Of a stretch of 64,000 bases of DNA, positions 1-11,285 are shown piece after piece (within the stretch, counting starts at the first letter, position 1; each line of letters opens with the position of its first letter). A program made the position numbers and the translations under genes. The notes beneath the pieces are model-generated. The model was not told the origin of the DNA and made no database searches. It worked only from the letters and a program-made list of their open reading frames with translations. The DNA is taken from contig NC_071669.1 of assembly GCF_028554725.1 (NCBI RefSeq), forward strand, positions 11,494,501-11,558,500. Direction: 5' to 3'. This DNA comes from Zeugodacus cucurbitae (taxonomy: Eukaryota > Arthropoda > Insecta > Diptera > Tephritidae).

Positions 1-3000
1 ATATGATTTGATAAGAATTACTGTTCCATTTATAGCAAGACAAAGAATAACAGATACAGGTTTGCGACACGCTGTATTCTTCTTCATTACTACCATGATG
101 TCATAGACTTATTTATTTTTCTGTCAAATGTTCTTCAATAAATGTAATTAGACAAATTTGTCATCATCTCTTCAATATTTCTCTCGTTCGCGTCATCATG
201 ACTGTCTTGGGATCGCGTGTAATCTTAATGTTTCGAGTGGTTTTTCGTACTTTCCAAACCTGAAAAATTTGAAATCAGTAAAGATGTGATTTGACTTATA
301 TCAGTCTGTTCAAATATTAGGTAGCATAGCAATGATTACATTTTTACCTTCATCTCCTTAATCTTTGCAGAAGATTTTAGTCAGCTCAGTGTGAGCTCCT
401 CATGTCAGTGTTTCAATGATTAGTTGGCTCGAGAACTATTCGTGGGTTCTTGGGTTTCTCAGATCCGATCTTCTAATAGTTAGTTAATATTTCGATGATT
501 AAATATTCCTGATTTTTCTCTGCTTGTTAGGAAATGATCCTTTAATTTTAAAAGATTAATTATTTTTGGGGGTTTCATGGAGTGGTTTATTTAATGTTGG
601 TATGCTATTTATTTGGGTTCAATAATATTGCCAAATTGACCTTCCTGACCTGAAATTATGAAGACTTTAAAAGAACTTTACTTGTGGTTCACTGATCTTG
701 CCATCTATCAATAAGCGATCTCTACGAGGACATAAAACAGTAATAAAGATTTGTAAATTTTTTGAGTTCAATATTTTATACACAAAATACATTTAATGTG
801 TAGAGATGGTCAAGTACCATTTCTATCTGTACTTTGAATCCACATTGGCGCCTGCTATAATTAATAAGCGCGATTAATGTGTTTGCTACATGCTGACGAC
901 CTCCGTTGGAGTCAAACATTTTTATTTTTTTATCTGATTATAATTTTTCAAATTATTGTCTTTAATTATTTCTCGTGCGCCATTTGCGGCAGTCTCTGTT
1001 CTATACTACACTTCTCTTACATTTCATATAAAAAATATTTGTCTTGCTCATAAATTTCGTGAATTTTAGCTTTCGTTTAACGAAAAAAACGCAATTCAAT
1101 TTAGCAATTAATACCAATTTACGCAGATCTAAATATTTAGTGTTTATAAATGTTTTTGTTGATGACAAAGCACTTAAAGTTTTTTTGTTACAATTGGCGT
1201 TTCCGCCGCATAAGGCAGCCGCCAATAAACTATAGTGACAAATTTGTTTGACTTTGACTTTTTTGGGTGATTTTTTGTCTGTTCTTGTTTTTCTGAACTC
1301 TGATTGCTGATGTGTGTAGATATGGACAGTAAAGTGCTCACTGATGTGATATCTTTGAACTTATTGAGGTTAGACTTGGCGTCAGTGGCTAAAATTAACT
1401 TATGAATGAACTGTTAGGCAAAATCATTTATTAAGATTGAAAAAATTATATATAAAAAACAATTTTTTATTGGAAATTATTCATAAGTCGTTCTTAAATA
1501 TTTTAAATACTATTTAGGTGTCGAACTCTTTTGAAATTGAGTAACACTACCGACTCATACCCTGTATTTCACCTTCACTTTTTCTTAGTAGTAGTAGCTT
1601 TCAGTGGTCATATATCAACCTTTGAAGTTTACATCAGTATGTGTTCCTCATATATAGCATAATGTTTCCCACTACCTTCTCAGTAAAACACTAATTTCGC
1701 CAATTTCGAATATTCGAAAATTTCGATATGGGCTATTTTATATATTTTCATAGTAAAATAAAGTTAAATATCTTATATAGAAATCGAGTACTCTAATAGA
1801 CCCTGCGTTGTCTATCTTGTATTTCAATCTTAATTACTCTTTATCATAGTAGGCTTTGTATGTTGGGGTTATGGAAAGAAGGCCTAATATGGAAATTGGA
1901 TTACGATTTTTTGTCCATTTTCTACATTTATAATGATCTATTTCTTATCTTAGATTATAGTCGGATCTTTAGGATGCCATGAAACACCTCTCAAAGAAGG
2001 GATGATATAGTTGACTTGAAGTTCTGTTCTAGAAAATGAGTTCTTAAGGACTGTCACCGTGTCATGACTAATATATTTCATAGAACCCTTAGTCCGATAG
2101 ATAAATACTGTTTTTATCGATTTTGGTCGGAACAGGAATGGAACCCTGTGGCGGAAAAAAATTCCCTTGAATTATTTCGAGGAAGGCTACAGATTTGAAA
2201 GTTTTTAGCCTGTTATAAATTCGGGTTGTCCAGGTTTTGTAGACTCAAGTATTATGGGAACGGAACTCTTTCCCATACACCTTGCTATTGCTTATCTATA
2301 TTCTTTCCACTCTACAAGATCCAATAAACATTCACATCGAATATGTATATACTATATGTACGAATTCCATGAAATTATTACAAAATGATTTTAGCTTCAC
2401 AGCATCAGCAAATTTCAAATGCGCCACTTGTTCATTTGCCCGAAATTCTATTCCCTTTAAGCTTCTTCTATTATAAGATACGGCTATCATATAGATGAAG
2501 CAAAGCTTGAAAAATATTTTTTGTGCCATAACTGTGACTGATTGGCTGCCATTTGCGCAATTTCATTTGAAATTCTACAAGTTTGTGTTGTTGTAGCCTC
2601 AAATTCGCGAAGCTGGTAAAATGATATGAGTGATGTAGGTAGAATATTTTAGAGTATTGTTGTCTTATTGGTGTTAAATTTTTGTTTTTCACTCATATAC
2701 ATAACATAATCAGTTCGTAGGCTATCTAAAACGATCTTTAATGATCAATTTTAGCACAAGAACAGAGCAAAAACTCATTTGTTCGTCTAGTCTAGATAGA
2801 TCTTTCATAAAAACTGTTAACTTTTATTTTGTAGGAAGTGTTGTCTAGAAGAGTGTCTAAGAAAGTAGGAACTAAGTTTTATCAATATCCAGCATATAGT
2901 TAACGGAGAGCTTTTTCAAAGAACTAAAAGTCATTTGTGATGTTTTTTTTTTCGAAAAGAGACAAAACGAGATCATGATGGATCCTCACTACTACTGTAC

Positions 3001-6000
3001 TAAATTTATTGAATATGAAATTGGATAAATTACATAAAAAATGTTCCCATCTTACATCGACCTATTACATTTCTTCGTTCAAAATTTTCCCATAAAAACT
3101 CTCTTTCACTCTGTACGTAATATTTTGGAACCCTTCACTAAAAATCATACGCGTTGTACGCCGTCAACCTGTCAAGTTTGTTAGCCCGCACACTACTGTT
3201 ATTGTCTAACGGTATAACAAAAACAAAGTTGCAACAATGTAAAATTTACACATTTTATTAGCAGCACACTATCAGTTAACGATCTGGCTGATCGGTGATC
3301 GATGACTCTATGTAGATTGCACAACCGAAAAAAATCATGGGCGTTTCTCTTATCGCTAATGATGATCACTTCCAAATATTTTGTCAGCGCTTGTTTACAA
3401 AGTGATCTGCATATTTTGCTCGGGCGCATCGCTAACAAAGGTTGGCTGTTATTGAAATTACAACGTGTTTTTTTTGTTGTATTTCGCCATTTCTTTTGCT
3501 ATTGACTTTGAAAAATTCGACAGACAGCATTGAATTCCCAAATTTTTTTGTGGACGATATCTTATCGTAGCATTAAATGAGCAATCAAGTGAACAAGCTC
3601 ATTTTGAGCGACACAGCTGACCTATTTCGGGTTTCTAGTTTGTTCGAGTAGTGGTTGTTGTTGCTGCTGTTTTAGCTGTCACTCTTGGCTGTCTAGTTTG
3701 CAATTACAACACTATTGTTTTGATTTTAGTATATTTTGTTTTATTAATTTGCAAATAATTTGAGACTTTAAATAAATTAATGGAGGGAAAAGAAATTATT
3801 AACAAGTCCATTGTTGAGAGAATTCTTTTCTGTAATTCAAAACTTTTTTTTTCTATTTTTTTAATTTATTTTTTAATTTCTTAAACTTTTTTTAAATATT
3901 TCTTTCGTGCAAATTTCTCCCACATCTCGTTCGTACCATTTATTATTAATAATCACCTTTATAAATATGCGCAAAAGCACCAAAGCCAATAACATCGACA
4001 CGAAAAAGCCACAAATTCAACACACACCCGCTTCCCTCACACAATACTCACATATATATCACTCACGCCCGCATCGTCAATACGTGTCTAACCAAGTTTA
4101 TTGAACTTAATTACAGGTTGTCCTACACTAACTGTTAGCCACCCTGTGTCGGTACCGTTTTCAGTTCGTATGTCCAGCTGCTGTTCCCATGCGTTGGACA
4201 TAGACTCTCCGCAGCCCCTTTTATCTTTCGCCATCTGCATAACTGCCACTTAGCTTATGAATATCTGTTCTTCAAGCTTTCTTGACTTTGTGAAAGACTG
4301 TTCTCTTCCAAGCCGTCTGCCGTTGAGTTCATTTCGGCTCAATACATAGAATTCGTGCTACAAAGTAACGCTGAAACTTTCGTTCACACACGTTTCCTTC
4401 AGTGACTTTTCTATTTCAATTTATAGTTTCTTTATTTTTCGCCAATAATTATAGCTTGCAGTGACGCGATCTCCATTTGAAGCAAAATGTACTAATATTA
4501 AAACATTTTGCGCAATATTATTGTATAATTATAGAGTACTTTAGAAGGGAGATTATTTTTCAGTGATGTCAGTTAACTGGGTCATGTCGTTGTTGAAGAT
4601 ATTGTTTGGTAGGAAATAAGGGCATTCGAAGTTCTATGATCCATATCAGTGAGCTCTTGAAAACTACAGTTAGGTGTATTTTTCAAGAAGAGAGAGATCA
4701 CAATGAGTAATGAAAGAATAGTTAGAGAACACGAAGGCGCCTAGTTTGAAAAATTGGAGGATAACAAAATCGGATGGTCGAGGTATTATGCTCAATATCG
4801 GTTGGTTCCAGAGTAAAAACAGTTTGGTGGAGAAAATAAAGACAATATCTATACCTCATGAAAAACAAGTAATATTCAAGGAACAGAATAGAGATAGTAG
4901 AGTTAAGAAAGCAGACTGAGAGAGAGAGAGATGAAGAAATAATATAGTTTATTTTGTAGCAAATGTTATACATATTATAAAAGCCTCATTAAATATTTTT
5001 GTAGAAAGGTATCGATAGTCTTTGATCGTTAGGAATTATTCTTGGAAGAGAGAATTGATAAGAAGGAGATAAAGAGAGATGGACAAATAATATTGTTTTT
5101 GTTGTAGCAAAGTACTATAAAACCTTCCCCAATTTTATAAATATTCTTGTAAAAAGGTGTCGGTAGAAATTATTTGTCCGTTTAGGAGCAAGTGAAGGTT
5201 TGAATAATTAAGACAAGTGTTTTATGAAAAAAGCTTACAGTCGAAACGATCTATCAGCAGATCATATAAGGCGATGGTTTGTAGCTCTTAATAAGCATTA
5301 AAGAACTCTTTGATGGATTTTGACTAATAATAAGGAAAGATATGAGGAACATACATATTACATAAGTTTAGTTCATAAAATAGCTTAAAATAGCTCCAGA
5401 ACCTCCTTCCGTTTGAACCATGAAAATATGAGAGTGTTTGCTATGGTATACCATATTTTTTGTAGTAGAAAACGACCAGCTCTATTAAAAATATGTTGAG
5501 TAAATAAAGTAGTCGATGGTGATGTCGATATATTTGGTAGTAATAAGCAAGTAGTCCAAAGTTAAATTGAAGCCAAGGAACTATCCTTTTATACAATCTA
5601 CGAGTGGAAGTTTACTAAGTTTTTTGTTACACGAAGTCATTCAACGATACTTATTTATATTGAAGACGACACTTATCATGAGAAGTAGGATGATTTGGAG
5701 TCGAAGAATCATAGGTTTCTGAAGTCGAATTCTAGTATGTACCCCATGACGAATTAGGAATGGAAGAATCCTGACTATATGAATGATGATTCATGATCTA
5801 GTGGTGCACTTTGGGACAAATGACTGTTACGGTAGTCATCCTTCATCTACAGAGTTCGTAGAACGAAGAGTTACCTTCTCAGAGCCTATTTATGTATTAA
5901 AATAGGTGTTAACTGTCAAAATTGCTCTCACCTTCGGTCATATTAAGCTGGAATGCCATTTAAGCTGATAATTCCGAAGTAGTAGCGGTTATAGTTTTGC

Positions 6001-6664
6001 ATTACAGGGTGGTACATAAGCACAATCACATTTACTTCATCATATATGTTTTTATATATATTATCACAACTCTTCGACAATCACTGCTCAGCTACTAGTT
6101 GCTCGCTAGATCATACTATGTTTTTTTTGTATTTTATACTCAATATTTTTATAGCTTCTCTATTTACGCGCCACTCAAAATTTTATGAGCAAATAAATTT
6201 GCAAATTAGTAGTTGCTGTAAAAATTAACTCATAAAAATTCTTTCAAACAACAAAGCCAATAATATAAGCGGCTACAGCGCCAACAACCATACTAACAAC
6301 TACAACATGATAAAAAGAATAACAACAACCACAACAACATTGGTAATAATAATACTAATAACAATAGTCTGCTTACGCTCAAATTACAAAAGCAAAGCGG
6401 GATTCTTTTTATTTCGAATCTTGTTCAACTCTTCTATGGCAATGGTGCAGCAGAAGAAAATGGGGAGTTGAGATATCACACAAACACACATACACATGCT
6501 TTTGGGGGTCCGCAGCCAGTTAGCCAGGCAGGCAGCTCGTTAAAGTTAGCCAAAAACAATAGCAATAAAGAAATGTGCGGTCAGTTAGCAGCTGCGCAGC
6601 GTTGAGTTTTCAAGTTTAGCGCACCAAGAAAAAAAAAACAAAACAAAGGTTGCCACATATTCAG

Positions 6665-6668
<4 letters not shown>
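1..6668. other. Noncoding, AT-rich stretch; no gene seen
   Basis: No open frame here is longer than 90 codons and none resembles a known protein. The sequence is mainly AT-rich text with short GA-rich tracts (about 4916-4931) and CAA/GTT-rich islands near 3640-3700 and 6240-6360. A pyrimidine-rich acceptor-like string ending at 376 has no partner that I can see. If the promoter near 9046 is real, this stretch is upstream intergenic DNA. Confidence 0.6.

Positions 6669-6690
<22 letters not shown>
6669..6690. repeat. (GT)n microsatellite
   Basis: Eleven uninterrupted GT dinucleotides. The repeat produces the run of Val/Cys codons in the overlapping open frame at 6650-6910, which is therefore not evidence of coding. 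Confidence 0.95.
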
Positions 6691-6695
<5 letters not shown>

Positions 6696-9043
6696 GGAGT
6701 TGGGCGAAATGTGGTAGCAAATTTTCATTATTCGTTAATATTTTTATTGTTTTTGTTGTGTTGTGTGTTGTGAGTTTGTGTTTTCTCCCGTGGAAAGTCA
6801 TAAAATTGCTACAACTTGGCGTGTTGTTGCTAATTTGTTTGTCTATGTTGTCAGTTAATTACAGTTGTGGCTGCAGCAAATCTATGCTGCTGCTGTCGAA
6901 TTACTACTAGTATCGATTGTAATTTATTTATTTCTGTGTAAGTGGTCAATTTAGTTATAAAGGCGGAGTTTGGGGTTGCGGTAGCGCTACCAGTTTGTGG
7001 AGGTAACTAATAGAATAAAAAATGATTTAAAGGATAATACACATAAATGAGAGTAAATGGATGAGTATGATATGTATTTTTTTGTGGACCGATCTAATAT
7101 ATATACCTATCTATTAGTACCGTCTAACAAAGCAATGAGTGGACCAATCGGTTTGACAATTGTTAATAAAAAATGGAGGATCGAACTTCAAAGTTGATTC
7201 AACACAAACTGAGTTCTAACAGGCATTAAGCTATTCTATACAAGTCCAATCTTTACACTCAAGTTGCTTATTCATATATCTAAAGCGGTATTCATTGTCT
7301 TCTACTTCTTTCGTGTTGTTGAAACTGTACGAAATGAACTCGGCAATTTTTTTCTGTGTTCACTTGGTTGAATCTCTGTCTCATGAACATGTACTATGTC
7401 TAATATAGCTAAAAATTCCAAAATCCTCTAAGTCGAATGGGTTAGAACCAGTTATTTCGGTTGTTTTAGCACCACTGTCTCTAGGGCTCTGAACTCTAAA
7501 GAACTTTAGAATACTTTTCATTAATGTTTGATTTAGACTCTGTTATATTTTCCAAGTCCAGAGAAAATGTTTTCCTTTAAACTTTTTTCTACTTCTTAAG
7601 AACAATAAGTCTCATTATAGACCCATAATATCGTATTAGTATCAGTCTCCAAGCTTTGCATTAGCATTATAAGTTTTGTTCTGGTCTATGGGTATATAGA
7701 TTGATAAATTGGAATCAGACTCTCTAGTACATATATCTATATTCCATTGATGGTTCCTAAAAACTGTGTTCAAATCCTCAACTTCGTCTCATCCTCGTCT
7801 AAGATCGGTTCTGCTTTTCTAAGCAGAAAAATAAAAAAGAAAGAAGGTTCGATGAACTCTGCAATTTTTGGACTTAGTCTTATAATAAATTGTTTCGGAA
7901 CAGTTTTGGCCGCTGAGCGAATTGGCCTATGATCAATTAAATCTATAACTGATACTGACTACTATCAACCCTTTGAATTTAAATTATTCCACATATCGCA
8001 AAACTAACTTTGACCGTGGAACTAAGAGAATTCTAGCTTTGTAAGGTTATAACATGTTCGATGTTCATTTCAGTAAAACGCACAGTTTGACTAGCACTGT
8101 ATAACAGTGGGCTGATGCTGTACAAATTGAGCACGAAATTAATAAGAACAAATTCAAAAACATACATTCGAGCCATTCTACCGATCGATACACCCGAAAT
8201 TTTTCAAATACTATAAGAGATGAATAAGGATTTCGAGGTTCAAGCAGTTATTGGAAATAGTGAGCTTTGCAACCTTGAAAAATCAATAGGGGTTTCCAGT
8301 ACTTCACAATCTTTAGACGATGAAGAAGTTCCGATTGAACTCAAACTACTGGGATTTTTTTTTTACTAGAGCTGCTAAAATTCATAGATTCTCGTCTTCT
8401 CCTTAAAAAAATGATTTCGTACTAATTTCATCGAGGAAGAGTCCATGTCCGTATCTCAACTACTAATAGAACTAAAGTAAAGCTCAAAACAGCCACCATT
8501 GTACCAATTTCTTTCTGCAGTGCATTTGTAAGCAACAAATTGTTGCAAGCACAACTCAGAACAAACCGATCGAACCATCAACTGATCCATGTACTCACGA
8601 ACATCCAAAACCTTGCAAGTTGCAACACAAGAGCAAGGCCAGCGAGCCAATAACTGTTGCACTGTTAAAACAATTAAGCCACAACAGTTCTAACAAGAAC
8701 TGCTCTTAAGCAAATTGAAGCATAGTCTCCAAGCCCGACTAGAACTAATCAAGCTCAACGCTGCACATTGTAGAGTAGAGTTGTTGATGCCACAAACGAG
8801 TTCTCTGTGCTTGCAATAATAAGTTTGCAAAAATTCAATCTCTATGCTGCAATAAAGCCAGCGATGCTCGTAACAGCGTAGACTAGAATCTCCAAAGTGT
8901 TCTGTTATTGCATTTGTTCTGTTAGTGGTCTCTGACTCCTGGCTCTCGGCTCGGCTGGCTGCGACATCAGCTTATTTGAGCTGGCGTCCACACAGCTTCT
9001 TTTGCCTGATCGCTGCGATGTCTCCGCTGTGGTCAAGCTGTGT
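6691..9043. other. Noncoding stretch upstream of the candidate promoter
   Basis: No recognisable coding sequence, RNA gene or mobile element. The last 500 bases (about 8450-9043) are richer in CAAC, GCAA and GC than the preceding 2 kb. That change of texture fits a promoter-proximal region but does not prove one. Confidence 0.5.
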
Positions 9044-9077
9044 TCAGTGAGATTTCGGACTTTGCTTAAATTGGTTG
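9044..9077 (+). promoter_or_regulatory. Candidate core promoter: Inr (TCAGTG) plus DPE-like element
   Basis: TCAGTG at 9044-9049 matches the strong fly initiator. Taking its A (9046) as +1, positions +28 to +32 (9073-9077) read GGTTG, which fits the DPE consensus RGWYV at the required spacing. I saw no TATA box at -30, as expected for a DPE promoter. It lies about 500 bases upstream of the candidate start codon at 9549. Each motif alone is common; the exact spacing and the downstream exon make this more than chance, but it is inferred from sequence only. Confidence 0.45.
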
Positions 9078-9588
9078 TATATTCCTGCTCTTCATTAGGG
9101 ACTCCAGCTGCTTGCTGTGATTCAATGCAGTGAGCGTGTATGAAAGGTTTTGTGAATAAATTTGCGTGTTTATGGAAAGGTGAAGTTGTTAAAAATTTGA
9201 AAAAGTGAACTAAAAATATAAAAAAAGGAAACTGAAAATATTTAATATATAAAAAATAACAAAATAAAGGGTGCTTCTTAAAGTGGTTGTATATCGTTTT
9301 TCGAACATAATAGTTAATATTAAAATATACTACATTCTTAAAAAATGTTTTAACGTAATACAAGTATATAAAGAATATTGTTTGAATTCGAAAAGTTTCA
9401 AGTTTTTAAATAATAACAAAATATTTAAAAATTAATTAATTTACTCTACGTAAATGGTGCTTTGAGTTACTGTAAATATTTTCAAAGTGTTGTGTCATAA
9501 ATTTAATTTGTTTAATTCTGTGAAAAATAAAAGGTTGGAAGATTACAAATGTTTCGCATGCGTATGGCAACACTGAATGTCAAGAAAG
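9046..9588 (+). other. Candidate first exon (5' leader plus short coding start)
   Basis: Proposed transcript start at 9046 and splice donor after 9588 (AAG followed by GTAATG). The leader would be about 503 nt. It contains short upstream open frames, for example ATG-CAG-TGA near 9124 and a 22-codon frame just after it, which would be expected to lower translation. An in-frame TAA at 9528-9530 precedes the ATG at 9549, so the coding start cannot be extended upstream. The exon model is supported by the promoter motifs and by the ladder of recursive splice sites on the same strand downstream. The antisense 152-codon frame at 8905-9363 is AT-driven and not favoured. Confidence 0.4.
9549..9588 (+). 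CDS. Candidate first coding exon, 13 codons, phase 1; gene unidentified
   Basis: The frame reads MFRMRMATLNVKK and then one base (G) before a GTAATG donor. There are three Met codons in the first six positions, and positions 4 or 6 could also serve as starts. The ATG context (ACAA before ATG) is acceptable for a fly gene although position -3 is C. An in-frame stop 21 nt upstream fixes the 5' limit. The fragment is basic and too short to recognise, so I do not name the gene. Long-intron fly genes with recursive splicing often have a short first coding exon followed by a huge intron, and that is the layout here. A chance ATG next to a GT cannot be excluded. Confidence 0.35.
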
Positions 9589-9589
9589 G

Positions 9590-11018
9590 TAATGATAGAT
9601 TTATAAAATAATTTCTAAAAGTAGTTTTAGTACTTTAATTTGTTTAGATGTTTTTTTTAATTTTATAAAAGATGATATCATGAACATTAACTTGATCTGG
9701 TAATACTTTAAATTCGAAATCATAACAATTGGAATTTTTATAGAATTTTAAAAATTTTACCAATTAAAATAGACTTCTCAAAGTTCTTCAATTATGATAT
9801 ATTCCAGATGGGATAGTTTGTCTCGATATATAATTTCCATACCTAGTAAGAGAGCTTACATTATATCTGAAGATCCTTTATCATAATAATGACGCACCCC
9901 TTATCTATTCCAGCCTAAAATATCTGTTTCGTAATTAGTAATTATAATAATATTAAGAACTAACCCTAGTCATTAGCATAGATTTTCTTCTAATTTCCTT
10001 GTATATATCTTAGAAGATTTTTATTGTTTTCGTATTATAGATTTTTTATAGAAAAAGCAGAAATTATAGAAATAGAAATAGCAGCTTTCGGAAGTCCCAA
10101 TTTACGTAAAAAAAATTTCAAATTAAGGTCGGTTAGAATTTGAATACTCTATAACTATCGCTTTTTATCACTAATCCAATGATAATGGTCCGGGATCACT
10201 TAGAAGTCATTCATGATTTGATTTTGATAAATCCAGTTCGGAGTCAAAAATTATATGTTCCATGACTGAATCGAAGCAAGTATTCGCAAATAATTTATAA
10301 ATACCCCTGTTTTACTTGAAGTCGATTAAGGAACGACTTCCTCAAAAGTGGTTGTACTGGGTTTTGAAAAATGTCAGAACTCTTATTCTGACTTTATTAC
10401 CTTTTTCAATAGTTAGATAACTTAGCTACACGTTTTAATTATGTATTTTACAGATCTACTATTTTTAAGATCTTCTACAGGATCCCTGTATATAGACCCT
10501 ATTCCTTAGGTCTGACTAGTTTTAGGTATAGATCAATTGTTCTGAGATCTTCCAGATACTTTTAAATGAGATTATTTTTTTTCTCTCAATATTTATAAAG
10601 CCTTTGGAAAGCGAATAATCAATTTTAGAATCTCTAGTAATAGAATCTTGGGATCATTGCATAGATAAAACAATATTTGTAGATTAAAACAGTTGAAAAA
10701 GGTATATTGTTTTATATACGCGATGTTTAGAAGACGTTAAAATTAGTAAAGTACGTTTTAAAGGACATGCTTAAAGCTAAATGTTTTAGTTAGCCTTTTT
10801 CTAGTTTAGGAATATAAGGGTATAGGTTATGTTATATTTAGGAAGAAAAAAGAAAGATGTTGGAAATTATGAGGAATGTTTCGATGTTCGAAGAGGTGTT
10901 CAAATTACTATTTTATATTCTAAACCATGAATTTCATACGGGTCTACAGCAAAAAAAAAACAAGTTAGGTTTCCGAAAAGATATGTAGTTATGAATCGAA
11001 ATATATTGGGTTGTTTTA
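9590..11018. other. AT-rich noncoding stretch
   Basis: Start of the inferred intron. No coding, mobile or structured RNA signal seen; GATCT/AGATC-like words are frequent. Confidence 0.5.
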
Positions 11019-11285
11019 TAAATCGGTTATGTTATTCGAGATTAGAGAATAGAAAGAGTTAAATCACACTGGATAATATGAATAAATAAAGCTTACTATA
11101 AGGCTGGGACTACACTTGAATGTTGAAGAATATTAATATAGGTTATGTTATTCGAGAATGTAAATCGGTTATGTTATTCGAGATTAGAGAATAGAAAGAG
11201 TTAAATCACACTGTATAATATGAATAAATAAAGCTTACTATAAGGCTGGGACTATACTTGAATGTTGAAGAATATTAATATAGGT
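11019..11285. repeat. Two-copy tandem repeat, period 142 bp
   Basis: The text beginning AATCGGTTATGTTATTCGAG at 11021 recurs at 11163. The copies remain nearly identical (T/G and C/T changes seen) through the words GCTTACTATAAGGCTGGGACTA to AATATAGGTTA near 11284. The high identity implies a fairly recent tandem duplication. Confidence 0.9.

Noticed and set aside
8905..9363. 152-codon minus-strand open frame
   Set aside because: It is antisense to the candidate first exon; its C-terminal half comes from low-complexity leader text and its N-terminal half is Phe/Tyr/Lys-rich as expected from AT-rich DNA. No similarity recognised.
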